This document shows positions 25,732-36,000 of a stretch of 64,000 nucleotides of DNA, in pieces (the stretch's first letter is position 1; each line of letters starts with the position of its first letter). The DNA is from Acinetobacter oleivorans DR1 (GTDB lineage: Bacteria > Pseudomonadota > Gammaproteobacteria > Pseudomonadales > Moraxellaceae): positions 3,162,001-3,226,000 of the forward strand of contig NC_014259.1 of assembly GCF_000196795.1 (NCBI RefSeq), read 5' to 3'. Both the position numbers and the translations under genes were made by a program. The notes below the pieces were generated by a model. That model did not search any database. It worked only from the letters and a program-made list of their open reading frames with translations, and was not told the origin of the DNA.

Positions 25732-25956
25732 TTACAGTTGCTTGGTTTCTTCGGTTTTCTTTTTCTTTTCTAGCTCGGAACTACCAAAGTAATAACCACA
25801 AGCCATAGACATTGCCCCCGCAATAAAACCTAAGGCTGTATTGATTTGAGTGCTGTTCTCACGTGGCATTTCCACAAAAAACAAGGCAATCACCAATACA
25901 AACATTAATGCTACAAGAGCAAATGAAAGATAAGCTCTTGTTTGTTCACTGCTCAT
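25732..25956 (-). CDS. Holin-like two-helix membrane protein
   Basis: A protein of 74 aa. Two hydrophobic helices (about residues 10-27 and 37-58) end in a short charged tail, SSELEKKKKTEETKQL. This is a typical class II holin shape. It overlaps the preceding holin-like gene by 11 bases and lies directly before the endolysin. Holin or antiholin role is by position and topology. Confidence 0.7.
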   Translation of the reverse strand: MSSEQTRAYLSFALVALMFVLVIALFFVEMPRENSTQINTALGFIAGAMSMACGYYFGSSELEKKKKTEETKQL

Positions 25957-26230
25957 CGCTATCCCCTTTTAAACGTTTTTTAGTCAGCTCATATTGCTTC
26001 GTTTGAAGCGCATGAATCTCGTCCTTACGCTTCTCATCTCTTTTTTTGAAATAAAGATTTGTTAGGTAGGTTGCTATACCGATTAAGATTGAAAAGACAA
26101 CGGCCCAATCAATTTTGCCTATTACACCGATCAAGCTGCCTCCTACTACATAGCCATAAGTAAATTTTGTTGCAGTAGCAGCCGCCGTACTTGCAGCAGC
26201 TTCTACTACACTATTTGTTTGATCGTTCAT
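25946..26230 (-). CDS. Holin-like membrane protein
   Basis: A protein of 94 aa from the ATG at 26230 (MNDQTNSVVEAAASTAAATATKF). Hydrophobic stretches at about 20-38 and 42-62 (YGYVVGGSLIGVIGKIDWAVVFSILIGIATYLTNLYF) precede a basic tail rich in Lys and Arg. This fits the common phage class II holin. First gene of the lysis group. Confidence 0.75.
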   Translation of the reverse strand: MNDQTNSVVEAAASTAAATATKFTYGYVVGGSLIGVIGKIDWAVVFSILIGIATYLTNLYFKKRDEKRKDEIHALQTKQYELTKKRLKGDSDEQ

Positions 26231-26254
26231 GCATGCCTTCCTCCAGATCGTAGG

Positions 26255-26281
26255 CAAAAAAAAGCACCCGATTGGGTGCTA
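26255..26281 (-). terminator. Terminator after the tail operon
   Basis: On the minus strand AGCACCC-N4-GGGTGCT is followed by eight T residues, after the tail-tip gene ending at 26,297 and ahead of the lysis genes. Confidence 0.85.
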
Positions 26282-26296
26282 AATAAGTAATTTAAA

Positions 26297-28786
26297 TTAA
26301 CCTTCAGAAGTACTTTGAGTAATCTGATTTGTATAGTTCCAGACTGTGTTTTCCCATACATCCCGTACAGCGACACGAATGTAATAAGGAGTTGTTGGTT
26401 GTAAGCCTCCAAAAGTAGTTGTTAAATCTGTGCCGGTCCACGTAGGCGGCGTTTGTGTAGGATCAAAATTAGAAATCGTGCTAAGCCATACCGCATAATC
26501 TTTCAGGTCTGGTACCTCACTAGGCACCCAATTCACCGTAATAGAATCTACCGTTGCAGCTGTATAAACATTTAGAAGTACTGGCGGTACCGGATTACTA
26601 ATACTTAATTCAGCATAGGTGCTGAACTGGTCGCCGTTCTTACTTGCTACACGTATTGTATAAGCTCGGCCAATACCATCCGTTTTAGCGTCTTCAATCG
26701 AATAGCTATATTCCGTATTCGTTGTATCTACTTGACGAATCATTGCGCCATTCGACCAGACTTGCACCCGATAACCATCTGCACCGGTTGAACTTTGCCA
26801 TTGAACTTTAAACGAGGTACCAACAAACGGCGATTGCAGCGATAGACCTTTCACACCGGCAGGACGCCCACCCGACAAGGTATAGCTATAAGCTGTTACT
26901 TCATCTAATGTCTGTTCTTTGCGCTCAAGGCCATTAAAGCTAGTGAACTTTAAGAAGATCTGTTTACCCACAAGATTTTCGTTGTATGGATATACAAAAA
27001 TTGCCCGATCAAGGCGTACAAAAGGCTCACCAGCGTTATGAATCTGTGCATCGTCAAAACGTCCACGCAGAACATCACTTAAGGTATAAAGACCGGATCC
27101 GTTTAATGTGGCCACTTGATAATTAAAATACTCGTCGCCAACTTTACAAAGGGTTTGATCGGCTTGAGCATCTTGTGATGTACCGCTGAAGATACGACTT
27201 GCTGTATTTAGCTCAACTTGCAAGGCTGTATCATCTGCATCGATAGCCGTTACAAGTTGCCCGTATCGTGCGGATCCGTAAATAGTGCCGAGCATTTCAT
27301 AAGTCGTATTGTCCAGACTGGCCCAAACATTACAGCCGCCCCAATTAATCCCACCTGACACCGCAACCCATACTTGATTCTTGCCATCAGTTAAATCTAA
27401 TGGAGGCTCAAAGATAGCTGGAGCATTCACATTACCTGGTTCTTCGTTACCGCCTTGATAACCATTAGATGCTTGTGAATCGTATTCAATGGCAGATCTT
27501 GAACCCACAGCAAGTTCCTCAGCCGTAATAGTTAATTCACCGAATTCATCTTCCTCAATACGTGTAATACGTACAGGAAATTGATTTAAGCCCAATGCTT
27601 CATCAGTAATGGTGACAATATCCATTGGCTCTAACCTGCAATACTTCCAGCCCAAAGTAAATTCATATTCATTACGCACATAAAGCAATCGTTGTAAACG
27701 AAGTTGTGCCGCATGACGTGCTATTTTTGGCTCACAAAAGTAATGGCTTTCTACTGGATCTTCCGTACGTAAACCAAACATCTCAATGTTTGCTTGGTCC
27801 TTGGCCTCAGTCGTTTCTGTGTTGTACTGGTTGTATCGATTGATGTATTCAATCTGCACATGATTATAAGCATCAGTATCACGGCTACGTCGAACTCGTA
27901 CCGGCTCATCATCACTAATGAAATCATCATCAGTTAAGTGATAAACCGGTGTGAGATCCGGAGTAAAAGTAACGCCGTTTCCTGTAATTGCAGAGTCGCC
28001 AAAAGAACGGATCTTTAATCCGTCTGGACTTGGAACCACAGCACAATTTACAGCCTCGACAATCTCATTGATTATTTCATATGCTGGGCGTTGTTCAGTA
28101 AATGCTGGGCTAATTAAAAGATTTGCTGCACGGCAATACGTGCGGAACTCTTCTAAATCAGCCATATTTAAATTAGGCGCTGCGCCGTGCCGCGGATGTG
28201 TAATAAAGTCCTCAATTACATCAGCCGGATTAGCATCATCAATAGTTTCTGACAATGTAATAGTGCTAATCACCTCAAAGTTATGATTTGAAAGGCTGGC
28301 ACTATTTCCCATCTCATAATTAGCACATGCAACATATCCCAAAAATGGATAGTTAATTGCCTGATCTGGATGCTTTGAAACTAACCAACCCCACGGAGGG
28401 TTATTATTCCCATCATATAATTCAAACTTTAGCTGGTCGATTGGATCTAGGGTAATAGATCCTTCTTGCTTTGGTATGTACTGGTCTTTATCAACCCAAA
28501 TCAAACCAATCTTTTTAATCTGATTCTCACATAACCCCAGCATAAGCGAAGCACTATAACTAAAAGTAGTGTTACTAGTTTTAGTGCTTCCCCCTTTGCC
28601 GCCTGATTTCTCAACCGTAGTGTGAGGCGTTGCTAGAAAATCACCGTACCAAAACATATTGGCAGCTACGCGAGTTTTGCCATACACCAGAGGCTGACAA
28701 AGCCCGTACGCTGATTGCTGGATTCGCATTGAGTTAATACGGGTATCAGTAGTACTAATCGTGGTACCGCCAAATAATCCACCCAT
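26297..28786 (-). CDS. Tail tip / host-specificity protein (lambda J-like) with fibronectin type III repeats
   Basis: A protein of 829 aa. The N-terminal half has tip-attachment (J) features: QQSAYGLCQPLVYGKTRVAANMFWYGDF, NYPFLGYVAC and the conserved region around VEAVNCAVVPSPDGLKIR. Two fibronectin type III-like domains follow near residues 640-735 and 735-829 (GTSFKVQWQSSTGADGYRVQVW; ADSITVNWVPSEVPDLKDYAVW style). It forms the distal tip that contacts the receptor. Encoded last in the tail operon, after the NlpC/P60-like protein, as in lambda (K-I-J). Confidence 0.85.
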   Translation of the reverse strand: MGGLFGGTTISTTDTRINSMRIQQSAYGLCQPLVYGKTRVAANMFWYGDFLATPHTTVEKSGGKGGSTKTSNTTFSYSASLMLGLCENQIKKIGLIWVDKDQYIPKQEGSITLDPIDQLKFELYDGNNNPPWGWLVSKHPDQAINYPFLGYVACANYEMGNSASLSNHNFEVISTITLSETIDDANPADVIEDFITHPRHGAAPNLNMADLEEFRTYCRAANLLISPAFTEQRPAYEIINEIVEAVNCAVVPSPDGLKIRSFGDSAITGNGVTFTPDLTPVYHLTDDDFISDDEPVRVRRSRDTDAYNHVQIEYINRYNQYNTETTEAKDQANIEMFGLRTEDPVESHYFCEPKIARHAAQLRLQRLLYVRNEYEFTLGWKYCRLEPMDIVTITDEALGLNQFPVRITRIEEDEFGELTITAEELAVGSRSAIEYDSQASNGYQGGNEEPGNVNAPAIFEPPLDLTDGKNQVWVAVSGGINWGGCNVWASLDNTTYEMLGTIYGSARYGQLVTAIDADDTALQVELNTASRIFSGTSQDAQADQTLCKVGDEYFNYQVATLNGSGLYTLSDVLRGRFDDAQIHNAGEPFVRLDRAIFVYPYNENLVGKQIFLKFTSFNGLERKEQTLDEVTAYSYTLSGGRPAGVKGLSLQSPFVGTSFKVQWQSSTGADGYRVQVWSNGAMIRQVDTTNTEYSYSIEDAKTDGIGRAYTIRVASKNGDQFSTYAELSISNPVPPVLLNVYTAATVDSITVNWVPSEVPDLKDYAVWLSTISNFDPTQTPPTWTGTDLTTTFGGLQPTTPYYIRVAVRDVWENTVWNYTNQITQSTSEG

Positions 28787-29209
28787 TTATTTAAGCCTCT
28801 TCATACGAAAAAAGCCCGCTATACGGCGGGCTAAACTTCCTTTGGTTCCATCTTGGATAATCACTCCCTGATGGAGATAACTGTGAATGACCTGTGGCCA
28901 TTCGATGACAATTGCACCATGACTAATGCACTTGCCAAATTGATATAAAACAATGTCGCCCGGTTGAGGCGGTCCTTCTATCTGTTCACATACACCTAAG
29001 ATGAGTTCTAAATAACGTTGCCCCATCTGATGCAAGTGCCAATCAGGTGGATATGGCCTTGGGTCCAAATGATCCATGAGCCCTACTTTCTCGTAGACCT
29101 CACAAATCAATGTACCGCAGTCCACACCTACACCTTTTACACGCCCTTGATGGTGATAAGGTGTGCCGAGCCATGTAAGCGCCTCTTCAACTGCTTCTAG
29201 GTTTTTCAT
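28787..29209 (-). CDS. NlpC/P60-type tail-assembly peptidase (lambda K-like)
   Basis: A protein of 140 aa from ATG 29209; the frame is open eight codons further up. EEALTWLGTPYHHQGRVKGVGVDCGTLI holds the catalytic Cys in VDCGTL, and CISHGAIVIEW the His. This matches phage NlpC/P60 cysteine peptidases that remodel murein during DNA entry or help build the tip. It overlaps the upstream structural gene region and abuts the J-like gene. Confidence 0.8.
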   Translation of the reverse strand: MKNLEAVEEALTWLGTPYHHQGRVKGVGVDCGTLICEVYEKVGLMDHLDPRPYPPDWHLHQMGQRYLELILGVCEQIEGPPQPGDIVLYQFGKCISHGAIVIEWPQVIHSYLHQGVIIQDGTKGSLARRIAGFFRMKRLK

Positions 29210-29213
29210 GAGC

Positions 29214-31508
29214 TTAGTAATAGTCCACCCCATTAATTACTGAGGTCATTTCATTCAAACGCAAAACAGAGTCATAGATAGAGTCGCTGTTATCTGACTG
29301 TATCGTATAACCACCGCGCCACTTATAATCCTCACTGCTAGGAGTTAATAGCAATGCAGGGAATGGAGGATAAGTTACCCCGTTATCTGTTCTCTGCTCT
29401 TCAGCGTACATAGAACGAAATGCACATTGATAAAATTTGTGGTTAGTACCAGTACCACCTCTTATTAGTGCTTGCTCAGGCGCACAGAAATTAGGATTTC
29501 CATAACCATAATTACGATCAATCCAGCTTGCTAAAAGCCCGCCAGTTCCTTTTAAAATTAACGCCCATGCATTAGGAAAATCTTCTCGTTTACCTGAAGT
29601 AGCAGACACATCATAATTTATTCGATTTGTCAGTTGAGCATTAAGCATTAATTGAGTTGTCTGAAATCCTTGGGTAGTTAGTTGAGGACCATAATCAGAG
29701 CGCAACATGATGTCTTCGAGGGCTTTAAGCTTGCAATGAACATCCACATTTGAACCTTCAAAATGAAGATCAAATATCTGCTTCAGACAAAAACGTTTAG
29801 TGGTTTTCGTATTGCTTGCCATCAGCTTATGAACAAGCTTTACATCTATCGTTTTACATGCTCCGCTAAAATCTTGAGCCATATTCAAGACATTGCCATC
29901 AACTAAAATTGTATACAGTTCATTTGTTGCAGTTGGATCCCCAGTAGCCTGACCACCTGAAGCATGATTACCACCTGTAAAATGATCATGATTGCTATCA
30001 TCTGGATTATTAACAGCGTAAAAAACTAAAGAAGGCAGCCAATCAGTGGTAAACGAATGAATCGTGCTGAAAGTACCTGTTAAATCATTTGCTGTTGAGG
30101 ATCCAATAGACTTGAAGTTAGGCAAAAGATTTGCACCGTTAGGCCCGAAAACAATTTCGTAATTTCTATCTTTTGAACGATATCTATAGCTAAATGTTTT
30201 AGTGCTGGCGATATAACTTATATAAGCATTGAAACTGGTTACAGTAGCATCCGAAGTAACCTTTTTTCGATAATTGGTCGGTGCCATATACCAGCTATAA
30301 CCAGCATCAGTTGCATTTGCAACACTAATAAACAAGCCATATGCTGGAAGCTTACTTGTATCTACTGTTACATCAAATAATTCTTGTCCTGAGCTTACGA
30401 GACGTATTTTCTCAATGCCGCCACTTTTGACAAGAGTCTCTTGTGGGATAGTTAAATCAACGATTTGGGTTTGCGTAGCACCTGCATCGGTATAGCCAGT
30501 ACGCGGGCGTTTATAAACGATCCAACGCTCTGGACCAGGTGTAGCGTAACCATTGGTGTAATACGCCAATTGATAGAAATAACCTGATGCCGCATTAATT
30601 ACTTCAAAATCTTTGAAAACATTTAAAAATAATGTTGGTACTGCACTTGTTGAGCCGTTAAAGGCCGATTGCACAAAAGGATAGTATTGCCCTTTATTTA
30701 TTAACCAATCACGTGGTGCTTTTGCTTTTGTTAGGAGGTTGTCATCAGCAAACACATAGCATGATGGGTCAATAATATAAGACCATGCAAGACTACCTTG
30801 CCCTGTTGAGTTAATCGGAACATTACCAGCAGGAAGTGCAGAAGTATCACAAGTAATTTTGAAACTTAATTCGGGTTTAAAGGTGGACTTGATATTTACA
30901 GTTTGAATAGTACCGTTTTTTACAAGTTGAGCTTGTCCCGCGGCTGTGTAGTCTACTAAGAGAACAGCAGCAGCATTTGTTTCATAAGTAGCTTTGTCAA
31001 ACTCGTAAATGATCCAGTTGTATTCATTCTTGTTGTTAATTAATGCGCCATTCTGCTGGTAAGCAATCTGGTAGTACTTTGCAGGATCAGCATTATTTAC
31101 ACGAACATCTAGGATGAAATTATTCCAGACTGTAGAAGGATCACTTGTAATTCCATTACGTGACATGGCTTTAAATGGAAAAACTTTCCCCTTATTGAAT
31201 CTTAAGGAATCAAAGCTATCGGTATAAAATTTTGCTTGATCCAGATCACTTAAGGTTGTAATCGTCCAATAATTACCGACTGGTGAGCCTGCTGGCTTAT
31301 TCCAATACCAGACTTTACCTGTATCTAATGCTTTTGCATAACTTTGGTTTTCAACTGGTCTTGAAGCTGTCAATAATGCAGTAGTTGCATAGGTGGGGCT
31401 TTGAGTTTCAATAGGTTTAATGAAATCAACAATAGCACCAAGATTGGTTTTAAATTGCGCCTCAGTAACCGTAGGCCCAATTAAGGCGTCTTTGTCAGGA
31501 ACAGCCAT
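29214..31508 (-). CDS. Large putative tail fibre / receptor-binding protein
   Basis: A protein of 764 aa. The first 100 residues have the tone of a fibre attachment region (QFKTNLGAIVDFIKPIETQSPTYATTALL, then GKVWYWNKPAGSPVGNYWTIT). Repeated beta-rich modules share phrases such as YYQIAYQQNG, FYQLAYYTNG, NWIIYEF and RWIVYKR, pointing to an internal duplication. The C-terminal 250 residues are a separate domain (TNELYTILVDGNVLNMAQDFSGA to DNSDSIYDSVLRLNEM) that I do not recognise. It lies between the L-like and K-like genes, behind a terminator. Probably decides host range; enzymatic activity on capsule cannot be judged. Confidence 0.6.
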   Translation of the reverse strand: MAVPDKDALIGPTVTEAQFKTNLGAIVDFIKPIETQSPTYATTALLTASRPVENQSYAKALDTGKVWYWNKPAGSPVGNYWTITTLSDLDQAKFYTDSFDSLRFNKGKVFPFKAMSRNGITSDPSTVWNNFILDVRVNNADPAKYYQIAYQQNGALINNKNEYNWIIYEFDKATYETNAAAVLLVDYTAAGQAQLVKNGTIQTVNIKSTFKPELSFKITCDTSALPAGNVPINSTGQGSLAWSYIIDPSCYVFADDNLLTKAKAPRDWLINKGQYYPFVQSAFNGSTSAVPTLFLNVFKDFEVINAASGYFYQLAYYTNGYATPGPERWIVYKRPRTGYTDAGATQTQIVDLTIPQETLVKSGGIEKIRLVSSGQELFDVTVDTSKLPAYGLFISVANATDAGYSWYMAPTNYRKKVTSDATVTSFNAYISYIASTKTFSYRYRSKDRNYEIVFGPNGANLLPNFKSIGSSTANDLTGTFSTIHSFTTDWLPSLVFYAVNNPDDSNHDHFTGGNHASGGQATGDPTATNELYTILVDGNVLNMAQDFSGACKTIDVKLVHKLMASNTKTTKRFCLKQIFDLHFEGSNVDVHCKLKALEDIMLRSDYGPQLTTQGFQTTQLMLNAQLTNRINYDVSATSGKREDFPNAWALILKGTGGLLASWIDRNYGYGNPNFCAPEQALIRGGTGTNHKFYQCAFRSMYAEEQRTDNGVTYPPFPALLLTPSSEDYKWRGGYTIQSDNSDSIYDSVLRLNEMTSVINGVDYY

Positions 31509-31522
31509 AATATATTTCCCAA

Positions 31523-31551
31523 ATAAAAAGCCCTGCTAAATGCAGGGCTTT
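31523..31551 (-). terminator. Terminator between distal tail and fibre genes
   Basis: AGCCCTGC-N5-GCAGGGCT is followed by TTTTTATTT on the minus strand. The fibre gene begins 15 bases beyond. Confidence 0.8.
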
Positions 31552-31568
31552 GATTGAATATAAAATTG

Positions 31569-32426
31569 TTAAATTGAGGTTTCTGGTACTGGTACAAACG
31601 GCGCACCACGGAACCGAGCACGGTTATTAAATCGGTTAGTACAAGTATCAAGTCTCTTATCACACCCCGGATAAACACGGATTGCTTCACCAATTTCAGG
31701 CATTTCTAAAAGTGGTAAAGTTAGGAGTAAAGAACCTGCTTCATGCAATCGTACGGTTCTTTTAATCCCAATATTTACTCCTTCTAAAAACTCCACAACC
31801 CCTTGGGTAAACCAGCCTTGAGGTTGACTTAAATCACAAAGTATTTGGCTAGGCGTACTATTTGCTGCAATTGTCGTATTAACTGCAAAATCAGCACTTA
31901 ATAAGCCACATGCGCTATCAAATAATGTATTTAAACAGCCGGGCGTATATAAATTTCTAGGCATTTGAAGTTTTAAATTATCTACATCTGAAACTACACT
32001 GGCATTAATTACATAACGATCAAGTTCAGGCTCAACAATCCTTCCCTCAAACAGTACTAAAGTACCGGCACTGGTATCAGTTGGTGTATACATATCCATA
32101 AATATACGTTCTAACTTAAAACGTGCGCCGTCTAATATGCCGTTGTGAAAAGCCTGAGCTACAGGCACATCGCCAAATTTAGTACTTTCATTAGTCTCAA
32201 TTGTGATAGATAGATTATCTACTTCAATCCCAAGTGAGAGGCTAATTCCTTCGCGGCTAATGATTGGCCCATCAGAACGAAATTCCTTGCCCTGCACAGT
32301 TAAATTAACGTCATAGCTTGTATAACGATACTCAATGCCCTGTATGGTCGTTATGGTGTACAAATCGGCCATGATGAACTGATCAGCATCTAACAAGGCG
32401 ATAAGTTGCGGTGAAGCTTGTCTCAT
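31569..32426 (-). CDS. Minor tail protein, DUF2163/BR0599 (lambda L-like)
   Basis: A protein of 285 aa. RQASPQLIALLDADQFIMADLYTIT at the start and the C-terminal Cys-containing region GCDKRLDTCTNRFNNRARFRG match phage BR0599/L proteins, which bind an iron-sulphur or metal centre near the tail tip. The final FRGAPFVPVPETSI is typical. It overlaps the preceding gene by four bases. Role: distal tail complex, joining tube to tip. Confidence 0.85.
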   Translation of the reverse strand: MRQASPQLIALLDADQFIMADLYTITTIQGIEYRYTSYDVNLTVQGKEFRSDGPIISREGISLSLGIEVDNLSITIETNESTKFGDVPVAQAFHNGILDGARFKLERIFMDMYTPTDTSAGTLVLFEGRIVEPELDRYVINASVVSDVDNLKLQMPRNLYTPGCLNTLFDSACGLLSADFAVNTTIAANSTPSQILCDLSQPQGWFTQGVVEFLEGVNIGIKRTVRLHEAGSLLLTLPLLEMPEIGEAIRVYPGCDKRLDTCTNRFNNRARFRGAPFVPVPETSI

Positions 32427-33076
32427 ATCTTATTTCCTAAGGATCCGATTAATTCGACCTTTCCAGCCTTCCAAAGTTTATGCATGAAGTTGACATACTG
32501 CTGTGTGTCATCTTTAAAACGACATCGATAGTAAAAAATACCCGTTACAGTTACCTCTACACCTTCCTCGATCGGCTGTGAAAGGACATATTTACCGTCA
32601 CCCGTTATCTGAGCAGATGCGTTATTCCACATAAGCTTTTCTTGGTTTGTATTCCACATTGTTTTAACCGGTGTTTGATTCCACATGTTGGGATCAACTT
32701 CACCAATAATCTGCTCTTGTGTATTTCCTAGAGGCAATTGGCTTGTATACATATCTTTGTAAAGCTGAAATGAAGTTGTGGAGCCATCCCCAACAAACGT
32801 GCAATTAAATTCATTATCCTCAGGCATCTTATAAAGAAATGAATCAAATGCCCCACGGCGTTCAAGATAAAACCCTTGAAGCTGCTGAAGTTCCTTTCTG
32901 CCTTTATTTTCACGCAAGAAAGCGTAAGACAACGAGATTTCATATTTCGGCGCGGCCTGAAAGCTCGCACGGAGCTCTCGGCCATTAATTGAAGTCATGA
33001 TCTTGGTATTGAACATGGGAGTTAATGAGGTATCCCACTCAAGACCGGGTAATTCTGGAAATAAAACGTTAGACAC
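32423..33076 (-). CDS. Distal tail protein, DUF2460-type
   Basis: A protein of 217 aa. FPELPGLEWDTSLTPMFNTKI at the N-terminus and a C-terminal VTGIFYYRCRFKDDTQQYVNFMHKLW are hallmarks of DUF2460/lambda M-like distal tail proteins. It stands between the tape measure gene and the L-like gene, in the standard siphophage order. Confidence 0.8.
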   Translation of the reverse strand: MSNVLFPELPGLEWDTSLTPMFNTKIMTSINGRELRASFQAAPKYEISLSYAFLRENKGRKELQQLQGFYLERRGAFDSFLYKMPEDNEFNCTFVGDGSTTSFQLYKDMYTSQLPLGNTQEQIIGEVDPNMWNQTPVKTMWNTNQEKLMWNNASAQITGDGKYVLSQPIEEGVEVTVTGIFYYRCRFKDDTQQYVNFMHKLWKAGKVELIGSLGNKI

Positions 33077-33086
33077 TTACACCCCC

Positions 33087-36000
33087 TTATTTTCCATTCT
33101 TACCGAATCCACGTGCATAGCTTTGCAAACCACCAGCAACGGCACGGCCATTTCTCTTTAATAATCGTTCAATGCTTTTTGCATCAACTGCACTAATACT
33201 AATGGTCGGTCCAGCGCCTCCGCCTTCAGCTGCAGCAGCTGCTCCAAAACTTGCCCCACTACGCATTGCCTTACCCATTTCACGAATAGTATTTGCATGT
33301 TGAGAAGGTAAAACCATTTCGTCTTCATGCAGCTGGGTAACTGGATTTACACCGGATGGAATGTCGTAACCGCCTCGAGCAGATTTGATCTTGCCTGCTA
33401 AACCAGCAACCAAGCCAAAGGCAGCAGCACCCGCACCTACGGCCAGAATTGGACCAATGTATGGAATAGCCACCATAGCTTTAAATGCGCCCGCCATGGC
33501 CTCCCATGCCGACATCATGATTCCCTTGATTGCTTCAGCTGCTTTTAAGCCCAATCGAGCTAAACCACCCGCAGCAGTAACACTGGTACGTGTTGCTTCT
33601 CCTGCAATTGTTGCTCCCGTTTGAGCCGCTTGACCCGAAGCCTCAGCCGCCGTTTCAGCACCAACGAAACCAAGCTTTCTAGCTAACTTAATTGCTTGGA
33701 TTCTGAGCCAACCTTGTAGCTCTTTAGTAGCCGATTGCAAGGCAAATGCACCCATATCAGCTAATACCGCTTTAGTTGCGTTGCTCCATGTCAATGTGCC
33801 ATTCATTAAAGACTGAATGCCCTGATCCCAAAGGTTTGCAAGCCGAGAAGTGAACCCGCCGAACTTAGCTTCAAAGTCTTTCATTTCCGCATCACTAATT
33901 AAGCCCATAGACTTAGTGTCAGCAACTTTCTGATCTGTCTCTAAATCAGAAATATTGTTTGTGATTTGGTTTTGATTACCCTGTTTGCCAGTAACGCCTG
34001 TTTGCTCGTTCTCAAGTGCCAGACGCTCTAATAGACCTTGCCGCTTAATTTCACGTAATTGATCTTCGAGCTGTTTCTCTAATTGAACTTTGCGAACATT
34101 TGAAATTTTCTTGGCATCATATTCAGCTTGGATCCGTGCCACCTCGATTTCATAAAGGCGCTGTGCTTGCTGTTGATAATTGTCGATCTGTTCTTCACGA
34201 GCTTTTTTGTATTCCTCAAACTCTTTTGAACGGATAGCAATGATCTTGTCTGAAGCATCCTTTTCAGCCTTAACTTTTGCAGCAGCTTTTTCATCGGCAG
34301 TCATCTTAGATTTTTCAATCTCATCTAATGCCTTTTGTAGATCTAAGGCGACTTTCTTTTCTTCGGATGCATATTTATACCGAATATCAGCAAGCGCTTT
34401 AGCTGCCTGCTCAGCTTGACGTTGACGCTCTTTAGCCTCTTGCTCAGCTTTAGATTTTGCCGACGATTTAGATTTTCCTTTATCATCCTTAACGCCAGTG
34501 CCAATACCCTTGTTTGTGCTTGGTGGTGCAGACCCTAAAGCTAATTTTGGTGGCTTAGGTGGGCCGAGTTGGGTAGTTGGATCCTTATATACATAATTAG
34601 TAATCTTTTGATTACCCGCTGTTGTTACATCAAGGATCCGCTTACCTGCTGTGACAAGAGAGTTGGCCGCCGTGGTTGCTCCATTATTCCAAGAGTTCTT
34701 CAGATCATTCATTCGACCTTTCATTTGGTTGGTATAACGTTCAGTAATACCACCAAGTTGAGATAACCCACCTTCCCAAGCAGCCTTGGCACCAGAAAAG
34801 TTAAAATGAAGAATGTTATTAACGACACTACCAAAAGTTTGAAACTTAACTTGAAGAACATCTAAACCGAATTGAATGGTATTGCGCACCATATCAAAGC
34901 CAGCCATTAGACCATTAAATGCAATAATAAGGGCTTGGCAAACTGTCACAACAACGGCGCGAATAATTGCAAAAGCCGATTGAACCCCAACTTGAAATCC
35001 AGTAACCACAACGCCCAGTGCTCGCAATGCTACAGAAATAGCATCCATGAAACTTATCTGTGTATTTGCATCGTCTCCAATGTTTCCAGTTAAATCATTC
35101 CAGATTCCTGCAATGGTGGTGAACTGCTCACTCAGAATAGAAAAGAGACTTTCAAAAATACCAATAATTGATTTAATAGAATCATCAATGGCATCTTTGG
35201 AATCTACTGCAAATGTCAAAAATTGATTTGCTAAATCAGTTAATGCTGGAGCAGCTTGCGCTGCTATACGAGTGAGTACACCTTGTAAGGTTGCTTGGAC
35301 TGTCTCAAGAGCCGAATTAAACTCTTTAGTAGCCGCAATTGCATCATCACTCATGATTACGCCTAAATCATGCGCTTGTCTTGCATACTCTTTTAATTTT
35401 TGTCCATTGTTATCCAGTAATGGCGCTAATAAAGTTGCATCATTCGCAATGGCTTCCATGTAGAAAGTCATTTCAGCTTGCGAAACATTCGCTTTTTGCA
35501 ATGTTTGATAATACTTTTCAAGGATCTGAGGACCTGATAAACCCTGAAACTCTTTAGCAGTGACGTTAACTTTTGGAGCAATCTTTTCAAAGAAGTCGGC
35601 CATTTCTCCGCCGCCCGTTTGCATAAAATCACCAAACTTATCGTTTACATCTTTCATGATGTCCGAAAGTTTATCTTGCTCTACATTTACCTTTTTTGAT
35701 GCAAAGGCCCACTCTTGAAACTCTGTAGTATTCGCATTCGCCAACCGAGATTGAATTTCTAATTCTTTGGATGCCTTACCAACGGCGGACACTAGATCCG
35801 GTATCGCTGCCACAGCCTCTGCTGCACTTCTCGCTATTTCTTGACCTATTCCAAGAAAGAAACCACCTTTAACTAAAGATAAACCACTGGTAAGGGAGCT
35901 TTTAATATCGTTCCCTACAGTTTTAAATTTCTCTGAAAGGCCTGAAGCAAAACCATTTAACTCTGATCTCATATTTGATAGATCAAGTTTAAAGTCGATA

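Noticed and set aside
28811..28840. GCCCGC/GCGGGC hairpin as terminator
   Set aside because: Lies inside the coding end of the NlpC/P60 gene, and the next gene starts at once; likely coincidental or minor.
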